A DNA stretch of 64,000 nt. Source: Cycas panzhihuaensis. Its lineage: Eukaryota; Cycadophyta. Positions 9,050-20,707 of this stretch are shown here, one piece after another. The first letter of the stretch is position 1. Each line of letters opens with the position of its first letter. The notes beneath the pieces are model-generated. The model worked only from the letters and a program-made list of their open reading frames with translations. It was not told the DNA's origin and did not search any database. The stretch spans positions 166,043,741-166,107,740 of the forward strand of contig CM041465.1 in NCBI GenBank assembly GCA_023213395.1, read 5' to 3'. Position numbers and translations under genes: made by a program.

Positions 9050-11749
9050 TTCACCTCATGGGAGGAGATCTTTAGGATCGAAGGAGATGATGGGTTTATG
9101 ACTTATGGTGATGCCCAAGGCATGAGCAAACACGTCAATCAATCCCAAAGTCTCTAAGAGAAGGGTGCATTATTCAAGGCAACTTCTCAAGACGTCTATC
9201 GTAGACATCCCTGCAGCTACAGTGTGGAGTTCGTCAATGATTAAGAAGGGCTTCCCCTTTATAATAGGTTGGGGAAGAGGCCTTTAGAAATCATAACGAC
9301 CAGAGCACATGGGAATGGTCTTGGAAAGTATGGGGACTTCTGGAGGAGGGACTTCTAGGAGAGTATCAGGGTGAGGAGTGGAAGAGAAGGTGTCGTTTGC
9401 CTCTTTGGCTACTTGGGACTAAGTTAAGGCATATAATGGTGTGGTCTCAAGCATTTGAATGACTCCTTTTCCCTTATTTCGAGAATATAAGGGGGAAGGA
9501 GTTCGATGGTCAGGAGAACTGGAAGAAGAGGAAGAGTTCCTTACGCCCTTCCCTTTAGCTTGTGAAGGGTGAGGGTTTGGGTACCTCCCTCTATTTCGAT
9601 TATCATTTTGATGGGTATTGCAGTCATGTTCCTCATGCTTAGGAAAAGGATCTTTATGGACGGGTTGGTCTAGGTTGGGCCTAGATGCCTGTTTGGGGGA
9701 AGAGTCACGTTGTAGGGTGGCTTTAGGGTGTTAGACCATATATTGTAAATCTTTATGGAAGTACTCCTCATGAATGGAACACCATTTCTTCTCTGAGGAG
9801 AAGTTAGGCTTTCTCATTTGAGAAGATTAGGTATTACTGCCCTTCGGGGTTGTGGCTTGAGAAGCTTGGTAAACTAGTTTATGTGAGGTAGGGGATGAAG
9901 GGGCTTGAAGTTTAAGCTCCTTCATGGTATGTTTGAAAGAACGTATAGCAAAGGTTAAGAGATCTAAGGTCTTTTCTGTGGGATGAGAAGAAGACCTAGG
10001 AGGTTGTTGGACTTTAGTTTCATGGGGTGGAGGAGGTGCCTCATGCCATTGTGAGGATTTAAGAGGCTTTTTGAGACTCGCTTGGATCTTAATTTCCTCA
10101 AGGGCCAAGCACTTGGCTATGGTAGAATCACACGTTATCACCCCCATTTTGAGGACTTCAATGTGGATTTCAGGGCGAAGAGCGTTAATAAAGAGATCTC
10201 TCTTTAACTCCTTAGGTAGGGTTGCCTTAGTGAAGTGGAGCAAATCATGGAAGCGTCTCACAAAGTCACGATTTATCTCATCATGACCTTGTTTAAGAGA
10301 TAGGAGAGCCTTTATTTTGCTCTTGAAAGAATGAGCTACATTAAAATAATTGATGAATTCATCAATGAGCTACTAGAATGAGTGGATAGAGTGTGTTAGA
10401 GGTGATAGAACCATTTAAGGGCATCGCCTTGGAGGAAGCACGGGAAGAGATTCATCAGGATGTGGTTGTATAGCTAACAATTGATGCACGCCACAGAGAA
10501 TCCTTTAACATACTTCGCTGGTTCTTGGGATGAGGCCCCATTGAATTTGGGAACCTCAGGAGGGTGAGGCGGTAAGTTGGTTCTTAACACCTCAATGGAT
10601 AGAGGGGTTAATCTATAATCTATAAAGGGACATGCCCCAGGTTAGATCATGGGATCAACGAGAGGTGGAGGAAGAGGTGGGCAAGGTTGACCAAATCCTC
10701 CTTGGGAGACTTAGTTTGAAAGGGGATAGGAACCTCCTCCCATTTGGTGAGAAGGTGCTAATCCTGCATTCGAAGGGGTTGGTAGAGGGGCGGATATGTA
10801 TGAGGGACCTATCCACCCTTGTGGGTACACATCTTATTGGAAAGGATCTTGAGATATGATGCTTTGGAAGGGGGTTTTCCCTCATTGAAAAGGTACAACA
10901 TGAGGGGTGATGTAGGAAGATGGAATAGAGGGGTGTAGAACCGAGTCTTGCCCATATAGGCCGCCCATAGGTGGCCCGATCCCATATGGGTACAAAGGGT
11001 CTACCCTATAAACTGGAAGTGGGTTTCCCTTACCATGCCCCCACAGTTAAGAAGTGTAACTTAGAGGCATATAAAGGGAAGGATCCTTAGGTTGAGCTTA
11101 GGAGTGCATGAGGGTGGGCCCCATGTGGCTAGAAGTAGGGGCGCATGCAAGTCCTCTAGATCTAACGGGTGGTGGATATACTATGGTTAGTGGAGGTGTA
11201 GTTGTTTGATTGGAGTGGGGCATGATCAACCTAAGTTGGGAAGAGGACATACCTTGGGTGGTCCCTAAGGAACATGGACTATGGGGAGAGGAAGATGAAG
11301 TGAGAGACACACTCGTCATAGGTAGGAGAGTTGAATGAGATGGACGAGGTAGAGCGGATGTAGAGGAAGGAAGCACAATGCTTCGCAAGATGTTCTTGAA
11401 CCACTTAGGATATGATTGGAGGCGAGCGGCTTAGAAGCATTGTTTAAGGGCTCCAATGACATCCGCAAGAGGGGTATCTACCTGACCATAAGAGGTGGAA
11501 GGGTCCTCAAATAAGGCAAACCCCACATTGACGATCCTCATGAGGTTTTCCACCAAAGTGGCGATACTCTAAGGGAGAAGACACCTCCACTTTGTGAGTG
11601 GAGAGGTGATGGACTTGTGGGTGTTCTTAGTCACTCAAGTAAAAGATAGGGTCCTCACCCTCTTGGGTGGGCCCTAGGAAAGAGGTGGATGGCTCATGAG
11701 CTTTGAAAGCATACGCATGATATGCCCAATCAGAAGGGAATCCTTCCAT
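9050..11749 (-). pseudogene. Gag polyprotein (copy B)
   Basis: The start ATG ends at 11749 (MEGFPSDWAYHAYAFKAHEP), aligned with the starts in copies A and C. The Ser/Pro/Thr-rich N-terminal part is at 11400-11090. The capsid-like core lies at 10400-10020 and reads RRFHDLLHFTKATLPKELKR and IHIEVLKMGVITCDSTIAK. A basic, Ser-rich tail follows at 9700-9450. It has the same domain order and length as copy C but without the 450-bp loss seen in copy A. Several stops and frameshifts make it a pseudogene. It forms the particle shell in active relatives. Confidence 0.82.
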
Positions 11750-11979
11750 GGTCAAATCATAATCTGACAAAGGAAGGGGATGATAATAGGAGTCTTCCAA
11801 TAAGGAAGGAAGGCCTCATAAGTGATGAGAGAATCGTTGCATATAAGTTCCCCCAAAGATTGGAAGGAAAAGAGATGATGAGGCAAGTGTTGGGAGGCTG
11901 CCTAACAAATTAAGGAGAGTTACTGGAAAGGAGGTAGCACCAACAAGAAAGGACAGAGGATAAATCCCTTACTGGTGGG

Positions 11980-11998
11980 TCCCGAGTATGGTTGCTAG
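11980..11998 (-). other. Primer-binding site, copy B
   Basis: It adjoins LTR B. The minus strand reads CTAGCAACCATACTCGGGA, a diverged form of the copy C site at 31307-31325. Confidence 0.72.
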
Positions 11999-14900
11999 TG
12001 GAATCACACCTCTAGGGGGGTAACTAAACTTGGGCGAGATCAAGCTAAATGATCAAAGATTTTGGTGGCTAGAGACCTACGGTAGAAAGCGAAATAAATC
12101 ATCCATAAAAGGTGTTCATGCATCTTAACATAGGTTTGGGACCTAAAAATGGCGCACAAACTCCTTTGAGGTGATTCTTCCTCGATTTGGAGCGACAGGA
12201 AGATGGATAGGTGAGGGATCTCCTCAATTTCCTAAGTAACCTCAAGAAGGGGCCCTCATGTCCTTGGGCGGCCAAAGGAGGGAATAAAGAAAGAGCGAAG
12301 GGACGACTCCTCATGTTAAAAGGGGTATGAAAGAGGTGACTTTTAGTAGGAAGAAAAGGAGAATGGCATATGCACATGGGAGATTAAGAGGATGACTAGT
12401 GTCATGGGCTAGATGTTGACTTGTAGTCCAAATAAAGGGAGACTAACCAAGAGATCTGAAGGAAGTGGAGTAGGGTAAATGGCCTTGAGAGGAGGGTGCC
12501 CTCAAGGCACTAAACCTAAGAGGATCTTAGGAGTGGGAACCAATAAAAGAAGTTGTCTCAATGTTTGTGTTTATTTATTGCAAGGTAGAGTGATATAGAG
12601 AGGATATAGTACATGTAACAATGTGTCTTTATGTGTGAAGAAGTTACTTTTCAAAGCAAGAAAATAATATGAAGTTCTCACTCATATACCCACACATGTA
12701 ACCTCACTCTCTTTATCTTTTAATGCAAGAAAGAAAGATCACAAAGGGTAGCTATATGGCACAAAACACATGCAAAGGATGTAAGGTTGCTAGGCGATGC
12801 AACAAGGTAGGAGAGATGGAGGCATGCAAATGCATAAGTTCTCATTACATGCACTTTATAAAGAAAGCAATCAAATTAGTAAAGTGTAAGTGACCTAAGC
12901 TAATCCTTCTTCTTTTTCTTTTCTCCAAATGATGTATAAGTGAAAGGAATAGAGCAAAGAAAGGAAAATTAGGAAAATGAAAGGTGTACCTAGAATACGG
13001 CGGTCGAAGTAGTGTTGCCCTTGCTATGCTCGTTATCCTTGTCCTTCTCCAACCATGGATGGTGCAATGGAATAGTGCCAATGAAGAAGGGGGGGGGGGG
13101 GGGGGGTGGGGGTACTCCCTTACCTTCCCCCAAATTAAAGGAAAAGAAAAGAAAAGAAAGTAATGTAAGGAAATACGAAGGCAAATACAACTCTATCTTA
13201 CAACTTTAAAAGCCAAAAGAAATGACAGTTGGAAGGAGGGAAATGTACCTGAAATAGAATCCCCTTTTCTCTCCACATGCAGCAAGAAAACCTACAACCA
13301 AATAAGGTTTACCCTTTCCCAAGAGGTGCCAAATATATACAAGATAGATGTATAATATAGAGAATGATAGGATGCACGTATCTTAGTTAAAAGAAATACA
13401 TTCATCATAATATCACTCTTCATTCTCTATATGTCATTTGGTAAATAATATGGGGAGAAGAGAGCAAGAGGGAGAATGAGGATGGCTAGCCTCGGAATGG
13501 ATAACCCTCTAGATTAGAAGTGCTCCACGCTACCCAAGTATTAGGATGAGAAGAGAGGTAAGTGCAGCAAACTTTTGGAATGCAAGCAAAGAAGCGACGA
13601 ATGATGTTGTAAATATCATCATTGTTGCAAAAGTTGTGACATGCAACTTTTTGCAACTTTGACAAAGCTAGACCAAAAGGTAAAAGATATATGGAATAGG
13701 GGTTCAAACCTCACTCGTATAGGACCTGTAAGGCTGGTTGCAAGCACAACAATGGGCTACCTACGCTACTACCAGCAGTGACCTTCCTTCCAATGACCCT
13801 TTAGGAACTCAAGGGAGGTACAGAGAAGGAAGAGGTGAGGAGAGAAGGGGACTACCCTTGAGGAGAAGGCTTGTTGGGTACAGAACCCTGCCTTTGCTCT
13901 TTTCACTCTCCATAAGTGCCTCTTCCTTACTGCCTCCTTGAAGAAACTAGGAAATAGCCAAAAGGATAGAAGGAAATAAGCAAGAAGGGAAGGGTTTGCC
14001 TCCCATTTATAGTAGAAAAACAGAGAAAACATGCTGTAAAAGTATTGACAAATGATATTTGTGTTACTCAAAGGAAGGAAAAATAAAGTACTAGCTCAGA
14101 GGTACCTACTATGGGAAAATCAAAGGTGGATCTATCTGTGAAATGGGGGAGAGAAGCCAACCCTATGGGGTTTGCAGGTGGATCACTTAGAGCATGATCT
14201 TCCCTTGGCTAGCCATGTTACAGGCCTAGTATTGTATGTTTGGTGTTGCAAGAGGCTAGTAGCTAGCTAAGAGATTGATGTAGCAAGTTTTGTCTTATTG
14301 CAGGGCATTTTTTAGAGAAGAGGTAGAAAAAATGAGTGAGAGAGAGAGGAAATGAGGATGTTTTTGGATTTTTAAATCCAACCCTATCTCAATCAAGTGA
14401 TTAGGATTCAACTTGGGGTAGGAATATGTCATTACCATGTGGAAATTTCATAATAAATGTAAAATTAACTATGCCAGATTAAAAAATTAATTATAGATAG
14501 TCACCCTGTGGTAAATTTAGTAGTACCACAAAATTTACAATGGCACTATGAAGTTTATCACAGTGCGGTAGATGCATGGGAAAAATAAAGAGAGAGAAAC
14601 TTGGAAGCTCTAAAAAAAATGGAAACTCAGGCCTAGAGGGGTATGGTACTCTATCTAGGTGGTAGGAAAGAGTTGTGGGGCTTAGGAAAGCCTACAACAA
14701 ATAAGCACTAAAGGCAAGAAGTTCCCAAAAGAGTAAAAAAATAGGTGGAGGATGCCAACCAAGCCTAGGCGAGGTGCTAGGGGTCATGATGCACTGACGG
14801 GTGATGTGATTAGGCTACAAAGGTCAAATGGTACTTGGGAACATTATGGAGATATGAAGGAGGGTTGTGGAGTGCCATGGGATATATATCCCTAGATTAT

Positions 14901-15096
14901 CATAGGCTAAAAGTGCTATAGTACGACATAGTCAAGTAGTGAATGCATAATGATCATGTAGTGAATTAATCATCGTGTAATGTAAATGCAATGCTTCAAT
15001 CCAAATTTCCTAGAACTGATAAAGGTGAGGGATAGAAGCATACCTATACTTACCTGAGTCAACTCATCCATGCCCATTCCCAGTAGCTAGGAAACA
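11999..15096 (-). repeat. 5' LTR of copy B
   Basis: A 3.1-kb LTR that starts TGGAATCAC and ends TAGGAAACA. Both ends and the flanking primer site align with LTRs A and C; the middle is diverged. A G run at 13090-13107 and an array of short repeats at 14440-14575 are visible. ORFs up to 100 codons inside it resemble nothing known. Confidence 0.85.
14440..14575. repeat. Short-repeat array in U3 of LTR B
   Basis: Degenerate copies of a word like GTGGTAAATTTAGTAGTACCA recur about every 20-25 bp, at the same distance from the U3 end as in LTRs A and C. Confidence 0.55.
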
Positions 15097-16166
15097 TTGA
15101 CCAATTCTGTTAGTGAAGACTGGAGCCAAACAAATGAGCATGTTTATACAGAATAAATAATCCAATAATTGATTAATATTGAAATGAATACAAGTTGATG
15201 TTTTCATACTACATTTAGGGCCACATTTATATATATATCGAGCCCTTTCATAGAAGGTCATATTCTTTTGACTACATCCTCTCGAAAACCCTTCTCACTA
15301 ACCCTATTTTAGCTCTCTTATTGCCAAAAGGAGATGGATGTAATTTCCTATCTTAAGAGGAGTGTCTAGTCTATAGGCCCTCCAATATATTTATCTTGGG
15401 CATAAATAGTATCCATCATAGAGGCCCTGCTCTACTATACAGTAGTACTATCCCATCTCTAGGGTACATGGAGAGTAACTTCCCAGGGCTAACTGCTTAC
15501 TGGTGTACTATAAATGATAAACATTTGATGGCTTATTAAGATGGTTATAGGAACAAACCTATAAAGGGTCTTATGATATACTCAATGCACATGGAAGCTC
15601 ACTCCCATGACAACTATTATCTAAAGCCTAGAATATATTCCTTCATATGTGAGCATGTTGGGCCAAAAATAATAGGTTACTAGGATATTTTAAGACCCTT
15701 GAGCTAGGGTCTTTAACCTAACCAAGAGGTAGGTGCTAAGAACAATTATCTACCCTTGGAACTACAATAAGAAGAATAATGAGGGAAGGGATGGGAAATG
15801 CCACTTGCTACCACAACTTTGAAATACTGTAGAAATCTCTCCTTCATCCTTTTAATACCCCACCACTTTCACTACTTTCTAATCACCAAGATCACGTGAG
15901 GGTGAGGTGAGAGCATATAGTAAATAGTTGTGGTAGGACACCAAGGAAAAAAAATTGCTTTAAAAATGGCTCTAGAAAGAGCTTTGATGCTACATGCAAG
16001 TAACCTTGTTGTAATCTTAATAATTAATAAGAACATAATTTGTAAGAAAATATTAAGAAACTTTATTAATCATAAAAGAGAACTTACATTAATTGGGTTC
16101 TTCAAGGGGGTCAACCTCCCAATTATGCAATGCCATAATATTCTCCAATGCCTATTATAATAGTGG

Positions 16167-16169
<3 letters not shown>
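15097..16169. other. Unassigned AT-rich DNA
   Basis: I see no coding signal, LTR end or RNA gene between LTR B and the AT microsatellite. The sequence could be host DNA or an element too old to recognise. Confidence 0.5.

Positions 16170-16211
<42 letters not shown>
16170..16211. repeat. (AT)n microsatellite
   Basis: About 20 perfect AT units. A short (GA)n tract follows at about 16290-16305. Confidence 0.97.
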
Positions 16212-16213
<2 letters not shown>

Positions 16214-16380
16214 ACTACTAGAGTTTCTTATCCTACTTAACCCATACATGTGTGATAATTACAATAAGAGAAAAATAAGAGACTAGTGGGGAGAGAGAGA
16301 GAGAGAAGAAGAAGAAAAAGATATATTATGAGAATAATGGAAGAAGGTAGATACACTATAAGGAGATTGGGTACATAACA

Positions 16381-17335
16381 CAAACATTTCTTTGCCATAT
16401 ATGGATTTGATCTATTTGTGATTATTCAATTTCCTACTTTTGAAGGCAATTAGTCTTCCTTCATACATAAGCTTTAATCTTATTCTAAATCTAGATGCAC
16501 CACATTTGATGGTGAATGTCTTAGAGAAGTTTAATGAAGTTAACATAAAGACCAAGCTCATCATTTTCTTTAGCCTTTAGAAACATTATTCTTCCTACTC
16601 ATTCCATTGGAGCTATGTTTCTTGAGCAAGTTTATTAGTACGAAGGTTTTCTAAGCATAGTTATTAACAAATCATTTATAACATCTAGTCAATCCTAAGA
16701 ACCCTCTTAGTTGGGTATTGTTTCTCAAACTAGACCAATCTTGAATGGCCTTAATCCTTTTTATATTAGCCTTGACTCTTTCTTAGTTTATGATGTAGCC
16801 TAAATACTTTACTTTTTCTTTGCCAAAAATACATTTAGAGAGTTTAGAAAACATCTTATTTTTCTATAAGGTGCTTAGGATTTTTTCAACATGCATGACA
16901 TGGTTCTTCTAATCCTTGTTATACATTAGAGTGCTATCAAAGAAAACTAATATAACTTTTCAAAAAAAAATAGCTTAATACATTATTCATTAGTACCCAA
17001 AAGGTGGTAGGGGCATTAGTGAGTCTAAACAACATCACTTTGAATTCATAATGCCTATAGAGTTTATGAATCATTGTCTTAGGAGTGTCTTCCTATCCTA
17101 TCTAAATTTGGCGATAACTTAATCTTAAATCAATATTTGTGAAATATTCCACCTCATCTAGTTTATTGAGAAGCTAATAAATTTTAGGGATTAGAGAATA
17201 CTTTTTATTGTAGCCTTGTTAAGGGATCGATTGTCAATGCACATCCTAAATGATCTATGTTTCTTTCTCACCAACATTACAGGTGATACAAACAAGCTTT
17301 TCCTAGGTAGTATAACCTCTAAATATAGTTGTTAT
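16381..17335 (-). pseudogene. Reverse transcriptase-RNase H remnant (Ty3/gypsy)
   Basis: Conceptual minus-strand segments, each in a different frame: SPVMLVRKKHRSFRMCIDNRSL (about 17300-17230), DEVEYFTNIDLRLSYRQI (17155-17100), HYEFKVMLFRLTNAPTTF (17055-16995), and then the thumb and KLSKCIFGKEKVKYLGYI (about 16850-16790). RNase H begins near 16560 with LNFSKTFTIKCGAS and continues YEGRLIAFKS to 16440. The catalytic box lies around 16915 and reads FDSTLMY instead of the usual DD pair. Many stops separate these. The family assignment is secure from motif order; the copy is long dead. Confidence 0.85.
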
Positions 17336-17879
17336 TAAATTATTCTTTTAATTTTTATTTCTTAGTGATGAGGATATTTATATGGTTAGATCATGATAAA
17401 ATCGGTATAGTGTTCTAGCTCTATGGTATGTTTCATACCCTTATTTGATAGTAATTTTACAAGTTCTTGAAAGGATTAATCATACTTTGGAATAACATCT
17501 TATAGCTTTGGCTCTTATCAATTATCTTCCCTTAACTTCCCTTTGCAACAAAAATAGTTAGAATATAACCCTTAGTCATCATTTCTTCAGTAATTTCTCC
17601 ATTTTATGGCATGATATAACCTATATATTTCCTAGTCATTCCACTCATAAGGTGATGGTTTTTTACCATCATATTTGTACAACATTAATATTTCCTCCAA
17701 ATTGGTTTTAAATATCTAAGTTTTCTTCAACCATTAGTTATTCAAAATTTTATTGCATATGCTTGTTCTTGTTACATAGAAATCCTTGATGATGGTTTTG
17801 TCTCTAGCATTGAGTATGAGTTTCTCTAATATTCATTAGCTTAGAATGAATTGTCTTCCATTGAATTAGATTTAGAACT

Positions 17880-17985
17880 TTAGGATTTGTGTTAGAAAGA
17901 GTTATAAGTGTTGTGTCATATACATATCCACAAAATTATTAGTTCTTCCTAAATTAATCAGGGTTGTAACTAGTTAATTCTTAAT
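17880..17985 (-). pseudogene. Aspartic protease remnant (Ty3/gypsy)
   Basis: The minus strand reads TLINLGRTNNFVDMYMTQHL, the active-site region of a Ty3/gypsy protease where D-S-G-A-T is expected. The catalytic Asp is now Asn. It lies 0.55 kb upstream of the RT remnant, as the usual PR-RT order requires. Only this motif is recognisable, so the boundaries are approximate. Confidence 0.65.
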
Positions 17986-18000
17986 AAATATATGTAACTT

Positions 18001-20189
18001 AATAGTGTCTTATTCAGTGTTTCCCATCATGGATGACATAGATATCTATGGTATATTTTCATCTAAGATTGTGTTTCCTTCATATTGATCTCTAGTTTAG
18101 GGATGTCCTCACCTTCTAATAGATCATCTTCATTTGGTTTTAGTTTGATGGTATAAGTTTAATTTTGATCATATATATTCCCTAGTGCCCATAGTTTAGC
18201 ACATCTAAAATATAGGTATTTCATCTTTAAGTCGTCATGTTCTACCTTGAATATTTATAGTGTGGATTTCACTTCTAGATAAGTTGATATGTCTATTGAT
18301 TAGATTAAGATACTTGTTTAAGACTATAGGCCTCTTCCTTGATGATGTTACTTGGGAATGTGTCGTTGCATTTACCTAAGTGAAAAGGTGAATATAAACT
18401 CTAAACCTAGCTTTGCTTAAGGATTTAACCTTATCCTCATTGCATAGATTTATTTAGAGTTGTCAGTTCCCATGTCAAAATATCTACTTAAATTTCTATT
18501 GTTAAGTTGTCAATATATAATTGGATCATTCCATCTTTAGTTATCTCCTTGAGTATGTAAGATAATTTAGTAAAGGTTATGTTGTACTCTTCCTTTGAAC
18601 TTATCTATTTAAGTTTTTTAAGTTTATAATAATGGTCATGGTTTATGACATTATCAAATCATTAAAGGAATAATGTTGCATATACATCCTATAATGGAGG
18701 TTGGGATTTATATAAATTATAGTTAGATGAAATACATCTAAAATCTCATGACCTTTTACTCCTTAGGCACTAGATTTTTATATTTATCTAGATATTTTTG
18801 AAGTACTTAATTGAGAAATTTTTCTTAATATTAGTTGATTTGTTGACTATGGTTAATTTCCTTTTATTGATTTTTACCTCAAGATTTGAGAATAAAACCT
18901 GTAATCTTGCCCTTTATACTTGCATCCTTGGGACTTATCAATATACTAGATAATCTATTAGATATGGTGTTAATGGTGTCATTAATAGTTTATAAGTAGT
19001 ATCTTAATATCTACTATAGTTTGGTCAAGTTGTGAGTATTGGTCTTATTGACGATTATAGCAATATGGCTTAAGACTTGTTCTTCTCTCACTTCCTCCAT
19101 TTTGAATGGCTGTTCTAGTTTTGTTTCCATTAGGTCTTAGTATTATGATTTTTATCTAACTTAGAGAAAAATAAATACCCTTGTTAACCTCATTTTCCTA
19201 CAAATGTATTCATAAATATGAAGAATTCAAAAAAAAAAAAAAAAAACTATGAAATTAGATATTGGATGTTTAAGTTTTAATAATTAAAAGTTGATAAATA
19301 AATCTCATAAATACCCCTTTAATTCCCTTAGTCAATTTTTGATATTAAAAAATTAGGTTAAATGGCTCTAGAATATATTATGCAATCACTCATTTTGAAG
19401 GCATATGAGTGTAGGGTCCAAAAAAATTTGATGGTATGGAAAACTAACAACCCACATGAAATATATAACTATTTCAATATTGACCCTTGTGAATCTAGTT
19501 TAACAAATACAGTAAAAAAAGAGTATTCTTAATTTAAAAATAAGTATTCTTGGTTTAAAAGTAAATATTCTCTACTTTATAGACAATATGCTTATCTTAA
19601 TATTTTTAGGCTAGTATATATAATATATATTGGGATCATCGACATGGATATATGCATGTGCCCTTATTAGCTCAACACATTAATAGTTATTCTATGTTTA
19701 CCCTACACACTCGAAACAAAAAACTTTGTCATTCTTCATACATGAGACTTCATCCAAAGATCAAAGATCATATGTTGGATGCCTTTGTTGATATGTTTTT
19801 CCTTTACTCTCACCTATTGAGATGATAGTCATACCCCTCTTTACCTATAATATTCCCAGACTAGACAAGATACCAAGATTTATGTGGATTACTAAGGACA
19901 CAATTTATAGATAATATATCACTTAAATTTACCTTAGGCCTACTATATAATTTAGGTTTCTACAATATAAGGGTGTATTTCCTCATGACTAATGGATTGT
20001 AGATCTCTTGATGCCTCTTCCTAATACTGGTAATTTATTAGGATTCTTAGAAATAATCATTAGATAAGACACCACACTTAAAAGATGGCTAGATGAGACA
20101 TAATTTTGTGCCCCTTCTTCGTTCTCTCCCTTGTAGTGATTTCTACTATAAGATCACATTTTTATAAGAGGACTCTTTTGTAATTACTT
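18001..20189. other. Unassigned AT-rich DNA
   Basis: It may hold the gag of the adjacent Ty3/gypsy remnant (to about 19200) and the 3' side of the old LINE (from 20190 leftward). I could not match a motif to either. An A tract lies at 19230-19246. Confidence 0.4.
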
Positions 20190-20702
20190 TAATTTATAGT
20201 TATTCATGACCGAATGAGGATAACATTAACCCTAAGATTGGATAATGTAAACCATAGGTCACGACCTTTTCTTCTTACATGCATTTGGGTTATAAAGCAT
20301 CAACCTACTTTTGAAACTAAGCCATGTATAATGTTGTGTATGATTCTATTTAAACTACCACATTTATTCTCTTATGATTCCACCATATTAAGATCACCAC
20401 ACAATGCATATGATGCCTACGGTAAATTAGCATCCAACCAACTCTAGAGTACTTCCCTTCTTGAATGGTCATTAGGAGCATAAACATTAAACACACCAAG
20501 CATAATATTCTCAAGACTAAACAAAATTTATTTGCACTAGTTTTCAAGATCTAAACTTAACTAGATGGCCTTATTCCCTAGTTTTGGATAAAGTAAATAA
20601 GAAACCCCTCCCCCCTTTCCTTTTGGATGGTTTGTAAAAAAATTGGTGTACTCTATCCATATATAATTCAAAGCAAATCGAAGGTTATTATTTGCACATT
20701 TA
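20190..20702 (-). pseudogene. LINE endonuclease, C-terminal part (split by copy C)
   Basis: The minus strand reads LGVFNVYAPNDHSRR (about 20500-20455), then SWLDANLP and ALCGDLNMVES (about 20400-20360). These are the NVYAPN and GDFNMVE motifs of the apurinic-type endonuclease that nicks target DNA for LINE insertion. Further left, FTLSNLRVNVILIRS (about 20265-20215) matches the W-S-N...RLDR motif. Stops and frameshifts are present. The N-terminal part of the same domain is at 33866-33985, on the other side of element C; the two joined at the CCCTC target site. I could not follow the LINE RT further left. Confidence 0.82.
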
Positions 20703-20707
20703 CCCTC
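20703..20707. repeat. Target-site duplication of copy C (left)
   Basis: CCCTC, identical to 33861-33865, directly abutting the outer ends of the two LTRs. Confidence 0.95.

Larger units (their letters stand above)
7129..15096 (-). mobile_element. Tat-like Ty3/gypsy retrotransposon, copy B (truncated at 7129)
   Basis: On the minus strand: 5' LTR (15096-11999), primer site, gag, protease, linker and RT. The internal region stops inside RT at 7129, directly against the outer end of LTR A. The equivalent point in copy C is about 26655, mid-RT. The simplest reading is that copy A inserted here and the rest of copy B lies beyond copy A. It is more degraded than copy A: CG pairs are rare, frames are broken throughout, and no long ORF remains. 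The bases after LTR B (TTGAC, 15097-15101) would be its target duplication. Confidence 0.85.
16381..18000 (-). mobile_element. Decayed Ty3/gypsy pol remnant
   Basis: Protease, RT and RNase H motifs occur in the expected minus-strand order from 17985 to 16381 with roughly normal spacing. The style (YRQI, HYEFKVM, LTNAPTTF) fits the chromovirus side of Ty3/gypsy, unlike the Tat-like copies nearby. The remnant stops inside RNase H at about 16381. It is strongly AT-rich and full of stops, so it is among the oldest insertions here. Gag may extend right to about 19200, but I cannot show it. Confidence 0.82.

Noticed and set aside
13012-13209. ORF containing a poly-Gly run
   Set aside because: It is created by a G homopolymer in LTR B.
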